DNA of 64,000 nucleotides from Pelagibius sp. Alg239-R121 (GTDB taxonomy: Bacteria; Pseudomonadota; Alphaproteobacteria; Kiloniellales; Kiloniellaceae), in the NCBI RefSeq assembly GCF_947331435.1, contig NZ_CAMZOF010000004.1, forward strand, positions 62,001 through 126,000, written 5' to 3'. A model generated the notes under the pieces. That model did not search any database. It saw nothing but the letters and a program-made list of their open reading frames with translations, and was not told where the DNA came from. Positions 8,481-16,466 of this stretch are shown here, piece after piece; the stretch's first letter is position 1; each line of letters starts with the position of its first letter. A program made the translations under genes and the position numbers.

Positions 8481-8795
8481 TCACGTCGTGGCAGCGCCTG
8501 GATGGTGCTGCGCGGCAGAACGGGCGGAAAATAGTGCTTTCCGCGCGTGAGGGCAACTGGTCATTTCATCGTTTTTGATTACTGTTGCCGGTCCATGAAA
8601 AGGCTGGCTATTGAGGGACGTGCAAGAGGTGCAGATTACACCCACGCGCGCACTCTTTAAGGGCGTTAACACTTTTGGGTTGGATGCCACAACTTTGCAC
8701 CTATCTTGCCCTTGGTTTGACGCAACAGGTTAACGGGTGTCGGCTCTAGTGTTTAACCCATTGAAGGAAACCGGGTGTCATCAAAAGGAACCGAC
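8481..8795. other. Intergenic, no gene seen
   Basis: These 315 bases separate the minus-strand tRNA-Thr from the plus-strand 59-residue ORF and should hold both promoters. A TTGACG at 8717-8722 is the best -35-like hexamer, but no well-spaced -10 follows it. Nothing else is recognisable. Confidence 0.35.
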
Positions 8796-8975
8796 ATGGG
8801 CCAGATTGATCGAGGATACGACATTTCGACCATTGCGCGCCTTATGTTGCCCGAAGATGTTGAACGCGATTCACTGACCCTGCTCGACGTGCTGGATTGT
8901 GATCCAGAGCGTATGGAGCCGATTTTTACCGTTAAGGATCCCGCCACGCAGTTCCGAGGCGAGTACGCTTCGTAA
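8796..8975 (+). CDS. Small hypothetical protein, 59 residues
   Basis: ATG 8796 follows AAAAGGAA with a 6-7 base spacer, a good ribosome-binding site. The product (MGQIDRGYDISTIARLMLPE to TQFRGEYAS) is acidic and mixed-helical, with no cysteines, signal peptide or membrane segment. I do not recognise a family. The favourable start context and codon use resembling neighbours support a real gene; no neighbour suggests a job. Confidence 0.45.
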   Translation: MGQIDRGYDISTIARLMLPEDVERDSLTLLDVLDCDPERMEPIFTVKDPATQFRGEYAS

Positions 8976-9464
8976 CTCATCTCTGGCCGTTATGATCGGG
9001 TCCGATACTATTTTGTTCCTCTGGAATCGCCGGACAACATAGCCTCATAATCCGTTTAGTGACGAGATCGCCATCAAGACGTTGGCTTGGCGAAGGCGTT
9101 TTTACCACGTCAAAGCGAGTTCATTTTTTTAAGACGTCCAACAACTCCTTTTTTAAATTGGCCTGCGAGATCTCGGACGATAGGGATCCGACTATGACCT
9201 TCCGGTCTGTCCATGCGAGTCCGTAAATGCCTGCGCTTCCCCGTCGCACCTGCAGTCTGGCCAGCAAAGGTTTTCAGCGAGTTTGTTCCGCGCTCATTGT
9301 GCCGGCGCTGGGAACTAAGCCACTAAACTATATTGATAATTAATTTTAGGTTGCAAGAAATATCACGCAAAACGTGTAATTAATTCCCATGCTTCAGGGC
9401 TTTTTTCCGCTATTTTTATTTGTGTATATCGTTTATCTCTGCATTTTGGAGTAAGCATTGGTAG
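8976..9464. other. Long intergenic stretch with AT-rich repeats and a possible gene remnant
   Basis: The segment becomes AT-rich after about 9320, unlike the flanks. TAATTAATT occurs at 9337-9345 and again at 9377-9385, exactly 40 bases apart, with CACG-CAAAA-CGTG between them. These bases could be the promoter/operator zone of the PAS protein gene. A minus-strand frame at 9121-9297 looks protein-like and is listed separately. Confidence 0.4.
9121..9297 (-). pseudogene. Possible small gene or remnant interrupted by an in-frame TGA
   Basis: Read on the minus strand from ATG 9297 the frame gives MSAEQTR, then TGA (9276-9274). It then stays open for 50 codons through GSAGIYGLAWTDRKVIVGSL and ISQANLKKELLDVLKK to a stop at 9121. 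The second part looks like a real C-terminal segment: hydrophobic strand, turn, then a Lys/Leu-rich amphipathic helix. There is no ribosome-binding site. Either a decayed gene, a short ORF from an alternative GTG start at 9249, or chance. Confidence 0.22.
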
Positions 9465-10079
9465 TTGCGATGTCGTGTCGGGGGGAGGAAAGCCATTTCT
9501 GATTCTGCGTCCTGGGATCTCGCCGATCAGATAGCCAAGGAGAATTTTTCGAATCTAAACCGCCTCCATGCCGATCGCGGAGTTTTACCTCCAAAGATTG
9601 CATGGCGCCCCGATAGTCATGCGCTAAAACAGGAGCAATTGCAGTTCCTAATGGCTTACTGGGCTGGCCTCAGCAGCGAAGAGTCGTTTGTTGCTGCTAA
9701 GGAAATCGATCCGCTCGATATGTGGCCCGCCCTCGGTTTCGTAATGCTTGTAGATGTCGTCGACGACGGCGCCGATTTCCGCTTTCGCGTTTATGGCTCA
9801 GCGATCGCCCAGTCGGTTGAACTGGACGTCACTGGAAAATTGATGTCGGAAGTTCCCTGGAAAGGCGTTGTCATGGATTTTTTCTACGCCGTTTATAGAG
9901 CGGTGCTTATCCGGCCCGAGCCGCTGTATACCGAGCACGAACCGCCTACAACGATCGGCGTAAAGCTTTGGCATCGTCTGATGCTGCCCCTGATGGATGA
10001 AGACCGGAAGGTTTGCCGCGTGCTTGTGGGGAATGTGCCCGGCGAGTGGCGCAAGCCGGTCAAGGAAGGGTCGGTTTAG
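9465..10079 (+). CDS. PAS_5-type PAS domain protein
   Basis: The protein is 204 residues from the in-frame TTG at 9465, or 194 if translation begins at ATT 9495. Its core reads LQFLMAYWAGLSSEESFVAAKEIDPLDMWPALGFVMLVDVV, then FRFRVYGSAIAQSVELDVTGKLMSEVP. This is the order seen in PAS_5 (PF07310-like) proteins of alphaproteobacteria: a YW motif, an IDP with proline-rich turn, then RFRxxG and DxTG. The only strong ribosome-binding site, GGGGGAGG at 9481-9488, lies six bases before ATT (9495-9497) and inside the longer reading, so the start is unresolved. No output domain is attached; it probably binds a ligand or partner. Confidence 0.75.
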   Translation: MRCRVGGRKAISDSASWDLADQIAKENFSNLNRLHADRGVLPPKIAWRPDSHALKQEQLQFLMAYWAGLSSEESFVAAKEIDPLDMWPALGFVMLVDVVDDGADFRFRVYGSAIAQSVELDVTGKLMSEVPWKGVVMDFFYAVYRAVLIRPEPLYTEHEPPTTIGVKLWHRLMLPLMDEDRKVCRVLVGNVPGEWRKPVKEGSV

Positions 10080-10226
10080 CGATCAATTCGCCATATTGAG
10101 CAACTGACGGACCGCCAGGGTCGATTTTCGGTTGATAGCTACACTAGTCCACCAGGAATTCGGGACACTTCGAGGCAACTGATGACGCACTTTACGTTGA
10201 TGTCGCGTGGAGCCTTAGAAAGTCGT

Positions 10227-10256
10227 CTGCGGTCCAGGCTGATGCCGGGACCGCAG
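10227..10256. terminator. Hairpin 3' of the spuC-like gene, possible bidirectional terminator
   Basis: CTGCGGTCC at 10227-10235 pairs perfectly with GGACCGCAG at 10248-10256 (9 bp, 12-base loop). It lies 11 bases beyond the stop of the minus-strand aminotransferase gene. On either strand there is no good T tract, so the terminator role is likely but unproven. Confidence 0.45.
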
Positions 10257-10266
10257 CTGGTCGTAC

Positions 10267-11649
10267 TTATAGGACGCCGAGGTCTTTGGCGGTGACGTCC
10301 AGGGTCTCGCGTGCACGTTTGACCAATTCGTCAATTTCCTTACGCGACATGATCAAAGGTGGCGAAACCACGAGCGTGTCGCCTACGGCCCGCATGACCA
10401 AGCCATTGCCCATCGCATAGTCCTTGCAGAGTGCACCGGTTGTTCCGACATCCGGAAAACGCATGTGGGTCGCTTTATCCTTCACCAATTCAATGGCGCC
10501 CAGAAAACCGACACCCCTGACTTCTCCGACCAAGGGATGGTCAGCCAACTCGCCTAGTCGTGCCTGGAGGTAGGGGCCAGTATCGTCACGGACCTGTTCA
10601 ACGATTTTTTCCTCTTCGAGCAGCCGGATATTTTCCAGCGCCACGGCGCAGCAGACCGGATGACCCGAGTAGGTGAAGCCGTGATAAAACTCGCCGCCAT
10701 CTTCGATCAGTGTGTTGGCCACGCGTTCGCCGACCATAACAGCCGAGAGAGGCAGGTAGCCTGAGGAAATGCCTTTGGCCAGCGGCATGATGTCGGGGTC
10801 AATGTCGAAGGTTTCGCAGCCGAACCAGTTTCCCGTACGCCCAAAGCCACAGATCACTTCGTCCGCGATCAGCAGGATGTCGTGCTTGCGGCAGATTTCC
10901 TGCACCTTCGGCCAGTAGCTTTCCGGCGGGATGATGACACCGCCGGCGCCCTGAACCGGCTCACCGATAAAGGCCGCGACATTCTGTGCACCGAGGATCA
11001 GGATCCGGTTCTCAAGCGCTTCGGCTGCCTTTAATCCCAGTTCATCCGGTGTGAGATCTCCGCCCAGGTCATACCAGTAGGGCTGCATGACATGTTCGAA
11101 TCCGGGCAAGGGCAGGTCGGCCTGCCCGTGCATAGCCGCCATGCCGCCGAGGCTTGCGGCTGCCATGGTGCTGCCATGGTAGGCATTGTTGCGGCTGATG
11201 AAGATCTTTTTGCTTGGCTTGCCGGCAAGATTCCAAAAATGGCGTACCATGCGCACGATAGTATCGTTGGCTTCAGAGCCCGATGAACCATAGAAGACAT
11301 GGTTCAGACCCTCCGGCGTGATCCGGGCCAGTTTCTCCGCCAACTCCACCGAAGACGGTGTCGCGGTCTTGAAAAACGTATTGTAGTAGGGCAATTCCAG
11401 CATCTGGTCATAGGCGACCTGGGCCAGCTCTTTACGGCCGTAACCCAGGTTCACACACCAGAGGCCGGCCATCCCGTCCAGGATCTGATTGCCTTCGGAG
11501 TCAGTCAGCCAGACGCCTTCAGCTTTGGTGATAATGCGGCTGCCGCCGTCTTTCGCCAAGGCTTTGCCGTCGGTGAAGGGGTGTAAGTGGTGTGCCGCAT
11601 CGGCTTCGCGCCACCAGGTGGTTTCATTGCGGGCAAGTTGGGTGCTCAT
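10267..11649 (-). CDS. spuC: Class III aminotransferase, SpuC-like (putrescine/polyamine:pyruvate)
   Basis: The 460-residue fold-type I PLP enzyme begins with a WWREADAAHHLHPFTD-type N terminus, GMAGLWCVNLGYGR, YGSSGSEANDTIVR, and YHGSTMAAASLGG. The PLP region follows: IGEPVQGAGG, LLIADEVICGFGRTG, and PLAKGISSGYLPLSA with the Schiff-base lysine. HGFTYSGHPVCCAVAL contacts cofactor and substrate. The pattern matches putrescine/spermidine-type omega-aminotransferases that use pyruvate as acceptor. The adjacent gamma-glutamylputrescine-synthetase-like gene supports polyamine use. A perfect 9-bp hairpin sits about 32 bases before the ATG. Taurine or another omega-amine could be the substrate. Confidence 0.85.
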   Translation of the reverse strand: MSTQLARNETTWWREADAAHHLHPFTDGKALAKDGGSRIITKAEGVWLTDSEGNQILDGMAGLWCVNLGYGRKELAQVAYDQMLELPYYNTFFKTATPSSVELAEKLARITPEGLNHVFYGSSGSEANDTIVRMVRHFWNLAGKPSKKIFISRNNAYHGSTMAAASLGGMAAMHGQADLPLPGFEHVMQPYWYDLGGDLTPDELGLKAAEALENRILILGAQNVAAFIGEPVQGAGGVIIPPESYWPKVQEICRKHDILLIADEVICGFGRTGNWFGCETFDIDPDIMPLAKGISSGYLPLSAVMVGERVANTLIEDGGEFYHGFTYSGHPVCCAVALENIRLLEEEKIVEQVRDDTGPYLQARLGELADHPLVGEVRGVGFLGAIELVKDKATHMRFPDVGTTGALCKDYAMGNGLVMRAVGDTLVVSPPLIMSRKEIDELVKRARETLDVTAKDLGVL

Positions 11650-11987
11650 GATCGGAATTCCTCGAATTGTCTGGCATCGAAAACGGCATGGAAATGCCGT
11701 TTGAAGAAGGGACCGGCATCTTTAACGCGTCTTTTCAGACTGTTATGGACCGGTGCTCAGACCTTTAAGGATTGAAGCCGATTCTTGCGCAAAGGATCAG
11801 AAGCTCGGCAAGACGTGACGGTAGCGCAGCGTCCGAACTGTGTCGATTTTTGCAGGTCATGTTGTCCACTGGCCGCATGATTGACCGTCGATCCTGAGGG
11901 TGAATGCTATCGTTACAGATAGAGGATACCAAATCCATAGGTTGTGCGCAAAATTCTCGACCAGCAAGCTTGTCTTTCCGCGCAAAG
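11650..11987. other. Long leader between the GS-like gene and spuC
   Basis: These 338 bases hold no ORF I can support. They carry the hairpin at 11681-11702 near the spuC start. The length implies that spuC has its own promoter or a long untranslated leader. Confidence 0.4.
11681..11702 (-). promoter_or_regulatory. Hairpin in the spuC leader, possible attenuator or operator
   Basis: AAACGGCAT (11681-11689) and ATGCCGTTT (11694-11702) pair perfectly over 9 bp around a GGAA loop (TTCC on the minus strand). On the minus strand the second arm ends in TTT and continues TCG, resembling a short intrinsic terminator 32 bases before the aminotransferase ATG. It could instead be a DNA operator. Confidence 0.5.
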
Positions 11988-13334
11988 TCAGACGTTCAGG
12001 AGCAGATGTTCACGCTCCCAGGAGGAGATCACCTTCTGATAGGCAAGCAGTTCGGTTTCCTTCACGATTGTGACGGCGTCGATGAACTTTTCGCCTAGGA
12101 TCGGTTTGATCGCGCGCGTGCCGTTGAACCGGGAGAGCGCGTCGTAGAGTGTACGCGGCAGAGTGTGAGCAAGCCGGTAGGCACTGCCTTCGACCGGCGA
12201 GCGCGGCTTGAGCTTTTGAGTCATGCCCAAATAGCCGCAAGCCAGCGAGGCTGCGATTGCCAGATATGGATTGGCGTCGGCTCCGGCGAGCCGGTTTTCC
12301 ACCCTGCGGCCAGAGGCGTCCGAGTGGGGTACGCGCAGGCCGACGGTTCGGTTGTCGTAGGCCCAATGGGTATTGATTGGGGCGTCTGAATCGGGAATCA
12401 GGCGGCGATAGCTATTCACGTTCGGCGCCAGCAGCGGCATCATCGCCGGCAGGTGTTTTTGCAGTCCGGCAATGTGCTGGTGGAACAGCTTGGTGTCCTT
12501 GCCGTTCTTTTGCGAGAAAAGGTTTTTACCGGTCTCCGAGCTCAGCAGACTTTGATGGATATGCATGGAGCTACCGGGTTCGTCCTGCATCGGTTTGGCC
12601 ATGAACGTTGCATAGACTGAATGACGCAACCCTGCTTCGCGCACCGTGCGTTTGAAAAGGAAGGCCTGGTCCGCGAGCAATAATGGATCGCCGTGATTGA
12701 AGTTCATCTCCATCTGCGCTGCACCTGATTCATGAGTCAGGGTGTCGACATCCAGGTTCTGAGCCTCGCAGTAGTCGTAGACGTCCTCAAATAGCGGATC
12801 AAACTCGTTCACCGCATCCACGCCGAACGCCTGCCGTGAAGTTTCTCGCCGCCCAGAACGTCCGATCGGCGGTTCCAGCGGATAGTCGGGGTCGGTATTG
12901 ACATCGACCAAGAAGAATTCCAATTCCGGCGCGATGATGGGCTGCCAGCTTTTCTCTTCATAGAGCGACAGGATGCGGCGCAGCAGATGACGCGCTGAGA
13001 TGTCGACCGGGCCGCCATCCAGAAAAAAGGCGTCGCAGATCACCTGGGCGGTCGGGTCGCTATACCAGGGCACCACCCTGATGGTGCTGGGGTCGGGCAG
13101 AAGATAGACGTCCTGAACCGCCGGGCTGATCACCGCGTCTTCGTTGTCGGGGTAATGACCGTTGACCGTCTGTACGAAAACGCCTTCCGGGATGCGTAAT
13201 CCGTTGTTTCGCATTCCCTGAACGAACTTGGCAGCCGGAAGGATTTTGCCTCGGGCAATTCCGGCCATGTCGGGCACCAGGCATTCGACCTCGTCAATTT
13301 TATGCTCTTTCAGGAAGGCTTCGATTGATTCCAT
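11988..13334 (-). CDS. puuA: Glutamine-synthetase family enzyme, gamma-glutamylputrescine synthetase-like
   Basis: The 448-residue protein has the glutamine-synthetase catalytic fold. It carries PELEFFLVD (metal/ATP glutamate), ESGAAQMEMNFNHGD, GSSMHIHQSL, NSYRRLIP and VENRLAGADANPYLAIAASLACG. The length and variant motifs (MNFNHGDP, DSDAPINTHWAYDNR) match the GlnA3/PuuA-like branch that ligates glutamate to amines such as putrescine, using ATP, rather than to ammonia. The neighbours, a SpuC-like aminotransferase and a PuuR-like regulator, support amine glutamylation. Upstream lies GGGGAA-A-TTCCCC at 13404-13416. Other amines, such as ethanolamine, remain possible. Confidence 0.85.
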   Translation of the reverse strand: MESIEAFLKEHKIDEVECLVPDMAGIARGKILPAAKFVQGMRNNGLRIPEGVFVQTVNGHYPDNEDAVISPAVQDVYLLPDPSTIRVVPWYSDPTAQVICDAFFLDGGPVDISARHLLRRILSLYEEKSWQPIIAPELEFFLVDVNTDPDYPLEPPIGRSGRRETSRQAFGVDAVNEFDPLFEDVYDYCEAQNLDVDTLTHESGAAQMEMNFNHGDPLLLADQAFLFKRTVREAGLRHSVYATFMAKPMQDEPGSSMHIHQSLLSSETGKNLFSQKNGKDTKLFHQHIAGLQKHLPAMMPLLAPNVNSYRRLIPDSDAPINTHWAYDNRTVGLRVPHSDASGRRVENRLAGADANPYLAIAASLACGYLGMTQKLKPRSPVEGSAYRLAHTLPRTLYDALSRFNGTRAIKPILGEKFIDAVTIVKETELLAYQKVISSWEREHLLLNV

Positions 13335-13403
13335 GAGGGAACTCTCTGGCTGATAACGCAGGTCCGTTTTTGGACTGCACTGTGGTCTGCAGGAAAGGAA
13401 TTG

Positions 13404-13416
13404 GGGGAAATTCCCC
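13404..13416. repeat. Perfect palindrome upstream of the GS-like gene
   Basis: GGGGAA and TTCCCC flank a single A. The element lies about 70 bases before the start at 13334, on the upstream side of the minus-strand gene, where an operator could sit. It is short enough that chance occurrence is possible. Confidence 0.35.
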
Positions 13417-13529
13417 GCACAGCTTGCGAAATTATGGATAACAAATCGCTAACACGGACGCAGGACAGCCGCAACTCCCCAACCTTGTCGCCGGTTTGAG
13501 GGCGAAGGTTGCTTCGCGGTCCGCGGAAA

Positions 13530-13568
13530 ACAGAAAAGGGCGCCAAAGCTGAAAAGCCCGGCGCCCTT
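13530..13568 (-). terminator. Rho-independent terminator of ald
   Basis: On the minus strand AAGGGCGCC pairs with GGCGCCCTT (13560-13568 with 13536-13544), with an additional GGGC/GCTT inner part. The stem is followed by TTTTCTGTTTT. It begins 38 bases after the ald stop codon at 13606. Stem strength and T tract make this a confident call. Confidence 0.87.
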
Positions 13569-13605
13569 GTTCATTGTAGAAATCTTCGTCCGTCCAGACG
13601 AAAAT

Positions 13606-14724
13606 TTAGAGGCCCAGTGCCTCCTGCGGAGCGACGTAATCCATGCCATGGGCATCGGCTACCGCCTTGTAAGTAACCTTACCCATGGCAACGTTCAGGC
13701 CTTCCATCAGGTGTGGGTCATCGGTGAGCGCGCGTTTATAACCCTTGTCGGCCAACGCCAGGGTAAAGGGCAGGGTGGCGTTGTTCAGCGCAAACGTCGA
13801 GGTCCGGGCAACCGCACCGGGCATGTTTGTCACGCAGTAATGGACCACTTCCTCTTCCACGTATGTCGGATTGTCGTGTGTGGTGCCGCGCGATGTCTCA
13901 AAACAGCCGCCTTGATCGATCGCAATGTCGACGAGGACCGATCCAGGCCGCATTTTCCTCAACATATCGCGTGTGACCAACTTGGGCGCTGCCGCGCCCG
14001 GCACCAAAACCGCGCCGATCACAAGGTCCGCACCGGCGACGTGATTTTCGATAGAGTCCACAGTCGAGTAGATCGTGTTCAAAGTCGGGCCGAATTGCAT
14101 ATCCAATTCGTTGAGTCGCTGTAGCGAGCGGTCGATCACCGTAACGTGCGCTTCCATACCCATCGCCATGCGTGCTGCATTGGTGCCCGAGACACCGCCG
14201 CCAATGATCACAACCTTGGAGGCAGCAACACCGGGAACGCCACCAAGCAGCATGCCAGACCCGCCCTGTTCTTTTTCGAGACAGTGGGCACCGACCTGCA
14301 CTGACATCCGGCCGGCGACTTCGCTCATGGGGGTCAGTAGAGGCAGGCCACCCCGCGCCGAAGTAACCGTTTCGTACGCGACCGCGACACAGCCTGAATC
14401 TACCAGGCCTGTGGTCTGGGCTTCATCGGGCGCCAGATGGAGGTAGGTGAAAAGCAATTGGCCTTCGCGCAGTTGGGCATATTCGCCGGGTTGCGGCTCC
14501 TTGACCTTCACCACCATTTCGACGCTGTCGAAAATCTCATTTGCAGTATCGACGACGGTTGCGCCTGCGTTGCGATAGTCATCGTCACTGAAACCGACCC
14601 CGCTCCCGGCGGCGGTTTCGACCATGACCTGATGACCGTGATGCTTAAGCTCGCGGATCGAGCTGGGAACGAGGCCAACACGATATTCGTGGTTTTTTAC
14701 CTCTTTCGGCACACCAATGAGCAC
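13606..14724 (-). CDS. ald: Alanine dehydrogenase (NAD-dependent)
   Basis: The 372-residue enzyme interconverts L-alanine and pyruvate plus ammonium, using NAD(H). It has MLIGVPKEVKNHEYRVGL at the N terminus, LLFTYLHLAPD (substrate region), the GVPGVAASKVVIIGGGVSGTNAA Rossmann motif at about 161-183, and DIAIDQGGCFETSR. It ends with the usual GLNVAMGKVTYKAVA. Length is typical (about 370). It sits between two aminotransferase genes that probably use pyruvate as acceptor, so it would recycle alanine to pyruvate and free ammonium. A 15-bp inverted repeat lies upstream (14764-14810). Confidence 0.95.
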   Translation of the reverse strand: MLIGVPKEVKNHEYRVGLVPSSIRELKHHGHQVMVETAAGSGVGFSDDDYRNAGATVVDTANEIFDSVEMVVKVKEPQPGEYAQLREGQLLFTYLHLAPDEAQTTGLVDSGCVAVAYETVTSARGGLPLLTPMSEVAGRMSVQVGAHCLEKEQGGSGMLLGGVPGVAASKVVIIGGGVSGTNAARMAMGMEAHVTVIDRSLQRLNELDMQFGPTLNTIYSTVDSIENHVAGADLVIGAVLVPGAAAPKLVTRDMLRKMRPGSVLVDIAIDQGGCFETSRGTTHDNPTYVEEEVVHYCVTNMPGAVARTSTFALNNATLPFTLALADKGYKRALTDDPHLMEGLNVAMGKVTYKAVADAHGMDYVAPQEALGL

Positions 14725-14763
14725 GAGAAATCTCCTTGAAACTCAGTATGTTGAAATATGTGC

Positions 14764-14810
14764 AGACAAGACTGGACCCCAGCGCTCAGCATCTCGGTCC
14801 GGTCTTGTCT
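14764..14810. repeat. Long inverted repeat upstream of ald
   Basis: AGACAAGACTGGACC (14764-14778) pairs with GGTCCGGTCTTGTCT (14796-14810). This is 15 bp with a single G-T wobble, around a 17-base loop. It lies about 40 bases before the ald ATG (14724) on the minus strand. It could be an RNA leader hairpin of ald, a terminator for the upstream aminotransferase gene, or a DNA operator. On the minus strand there is no T tract after it. Confidence 0.6.
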
Positions 14811-14962
14811 TTTCCTGTCGGGCCGCCTTAGTGGCTGTCTCCCGTTTCCTGTGGATCCAGCGGATCCATTTGCCTTTCCGCTGAGCGGTTCAGCGTCGTG
14901 CAGATGCGGCTGGATTTAGCGAAAGGCCAGTTTCGATGTCTGGCACTTTTCCCTATTGATGA

Positions 14963-16315
14963 TCAGTCGGTTGCCTCGAGTACCTCTTTGATGGTCTCGA
15001 AGATCTGATCGATCTGCTCCTTGCTGACGATCAAGGGAGGCGAAATCGCCAGAGTGTCGCCGGAAATCCTTAGCAGCAGCCCTTTTTCGAAGCAGGTTCG
15101 ATAGATATCGTAGGTCCGTTTGGTCGGTGCACCAGGGCGCGGCTCCAATTCGATAGCCGCAACCAGTCCCAGGTTCCGGATGTCGATGATGTGCCTGGTG
15201 CCCTTGAGCGAATGTGCGACCACTTCGAGATAGGGCGACAATTCCTTGGCGCGCTCGAACAGGCCTTCCTCGCGGTAGACCTCCAAGGTTGCAAGGCCAG
15301 CGGCAGCCGCGACTGGATGACCGGAGTAGGTGTAGCCATGGAACAGCTCGATCGTCGAGCCGGTCTCGTCACCGTAATCCATCATGGTGTCGTAAATGCC
15401 TTTGCGGCAAATGACGGCGCCCATGGGGATCGTGCCATTGGTCAGGCCCTTGGCGCAGGTGATCATGTCGGGATCCACGCCGAAGTACTCGGTGGCGAAG
15501 CTTTCGCCGAGACGGCCAAAACCAGTGATGACCTCATCGAAGATCAGCAGGATGCCGTGTTTGTCGCAGATGGCGCGAAGTTTCTCGAGATATCCCTTGG
15601 GTGGAGGCAGGACGCCGGTAGAACCGGCCATGGGCTCGACGATAACGGCGGCTATTGTGCGGGGATCATGCAGCGCACAGATGCGCTCAAGATCGTCGGC
15701 AAGATGTGTGCCCCATTCGGGCTGACCGCGCGTGTAAGCTTGCTCAGCATGGTTATAGGTGTGCGGCAGGTGATCGACGCCGTTCAGCAGCGAGCCGAAG
15801 AAGTTGCGGTTATTGACCATGCCGCCAACGGAGATACCGCCGAAACCCACGCCGTGGTAGCCGCGCTCCCGACCGATCAGGCGGGTGCGCTCGCCCTGTC
15901 CGCGCGCACGATGATAGGCCAGCGCCATCTTAAGTGCCGAGTCTCCGGCTTCCGACCCGGAGTTGCAAAAAAAGACGTGGTCGAAATCGCCGCTCAGCAT
16001 GTTTGTGAGGCGCGATGCCAGTTCGAACGGAAGCGGGTGGCCGTATTGGAACGTCGGGGCAAAGTCGAGCTTCGCAACCTGATCCTGGACGGCCTTGACA
16101 ATCCTATCGCGGGAGTGGCCCGCGTTAACGCACCACAGGCCGGCGGAACCATCGAGAATCTGACGGCCGTCCAGCGACGTATAGTGCATATCCTTTGCAG
16201 CCGTTAAGAGAAGCGGGTTCTTTTTGAACTCACGATTCCATGTAAACGGCATCCAAAAGGATTCGAGATTGTTCGGGGATGCATCGAAGTTCCCCGAGGA
16301 AGTCAGCCCATCCAT
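14963..16315 (-). CDS. Class III aminotransferase, omega-amino-acid (beta-alanine):pyruvate type
   Basis: The 450-residue PLP enzyme carries SFWMPFTWNREFKKNPLL at the N terminus, DGSAGLWCVNAGHSRD, FCNSGSEAGDSALKMALAYHRA and RERGYHGVGFGGISVGG. Next come VIVEPMAGSTGVLPPP, LIFDEVITGFGRLGESF and the PLP lysine segment TCAKGLTNGTIPMGAV. HGYTYSGHPVAAAAGLATL follows. This matches beta-alanine/omega-amino-acid:pyruvate aminotransferases (441-450 residues). It is divergent from a PuuR-like regulator with a palindrome between the two starts (16388-16408). Beta-alanine arises from polyamine and pyrimidine breakdown, which fits the cluster; taurine is an alternative amine. Confidence 0.87.
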   Translation of the reverse strand: MDGLTSSGNFDASPNNLESFWMPFTWNREFKKNPLLLTAAKDMHYTSLDGRQILDGSAGLWCVNAGHSRDRIVKAVQDQVAKLDFAPTFQYGHPLPFELASRLTNMLSGDFDHVFFCNSGSEAGDSALKMALAYHRARGQGERTRLIGRERGYHGVGFGGISVGGMVNNRNFFGSLLNGVDHLPHTYNHAEQAYTRGQPEWGTHLADDLERICALHDPRTIAAVIVEPMAGSTGVLPPPKGYLEKLRAICDKHGILLIFDEVITGFGRLGESFATEYFGVDPDMITCAKGLTNGTIPMGAVICRKGIYDTMMDYGDETGSTIELFHGYTYSGHPVAAAAGLATLEVYREEGLFERAKELSPYLEVVAHSLKGTRHIIDIRNLGLVAAIELEPRPGAPTKRTYDIYRTCFEKGLLLRISGDTLAISPPLIVSKEQIDQIFETIKEVLEATD

Positions 16316-16387
16316 GACGACACCCCCTGTTCGATTACAGATTGTTAAATGCGTTGCTTGGAACTCAGCCTATCAATGATTAAGAAA

Positions 16388-16408
16388 ATAAACAACTGCC
16401 TTGTTTAT
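16388..16408. promoter_or_regulatory. Perfect palindrome in the divergent promoter region of the amine cluster
   Basis: ATAAACAA (16388-16395) and TTGTTTAT (16401-16408) are perfect inverted arms of 8 bases with spacer CTGCC. The site is about midway between the aminotransferase start (16315) and the regulator start (16467) in an AT-rich spacer. That is where an autoregulating XRE dimer would bind. Binding is inferred from position and symmetry. Confidence 0.6.
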
Positions 16409-16466
16409 AGGCATTATTAAGACTATTTTTGCGTCGAAGTGTTAAATATCATAAACGAGTAAACGC

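Noticed and set aside
10267-16315. Taurine dissimilation operon (tpa-ald-xsc)
   Set aside because: Aminotransferase and ald fit, but no xsc or pta is present and the GS-like enzyme points to amines such as putrescine.
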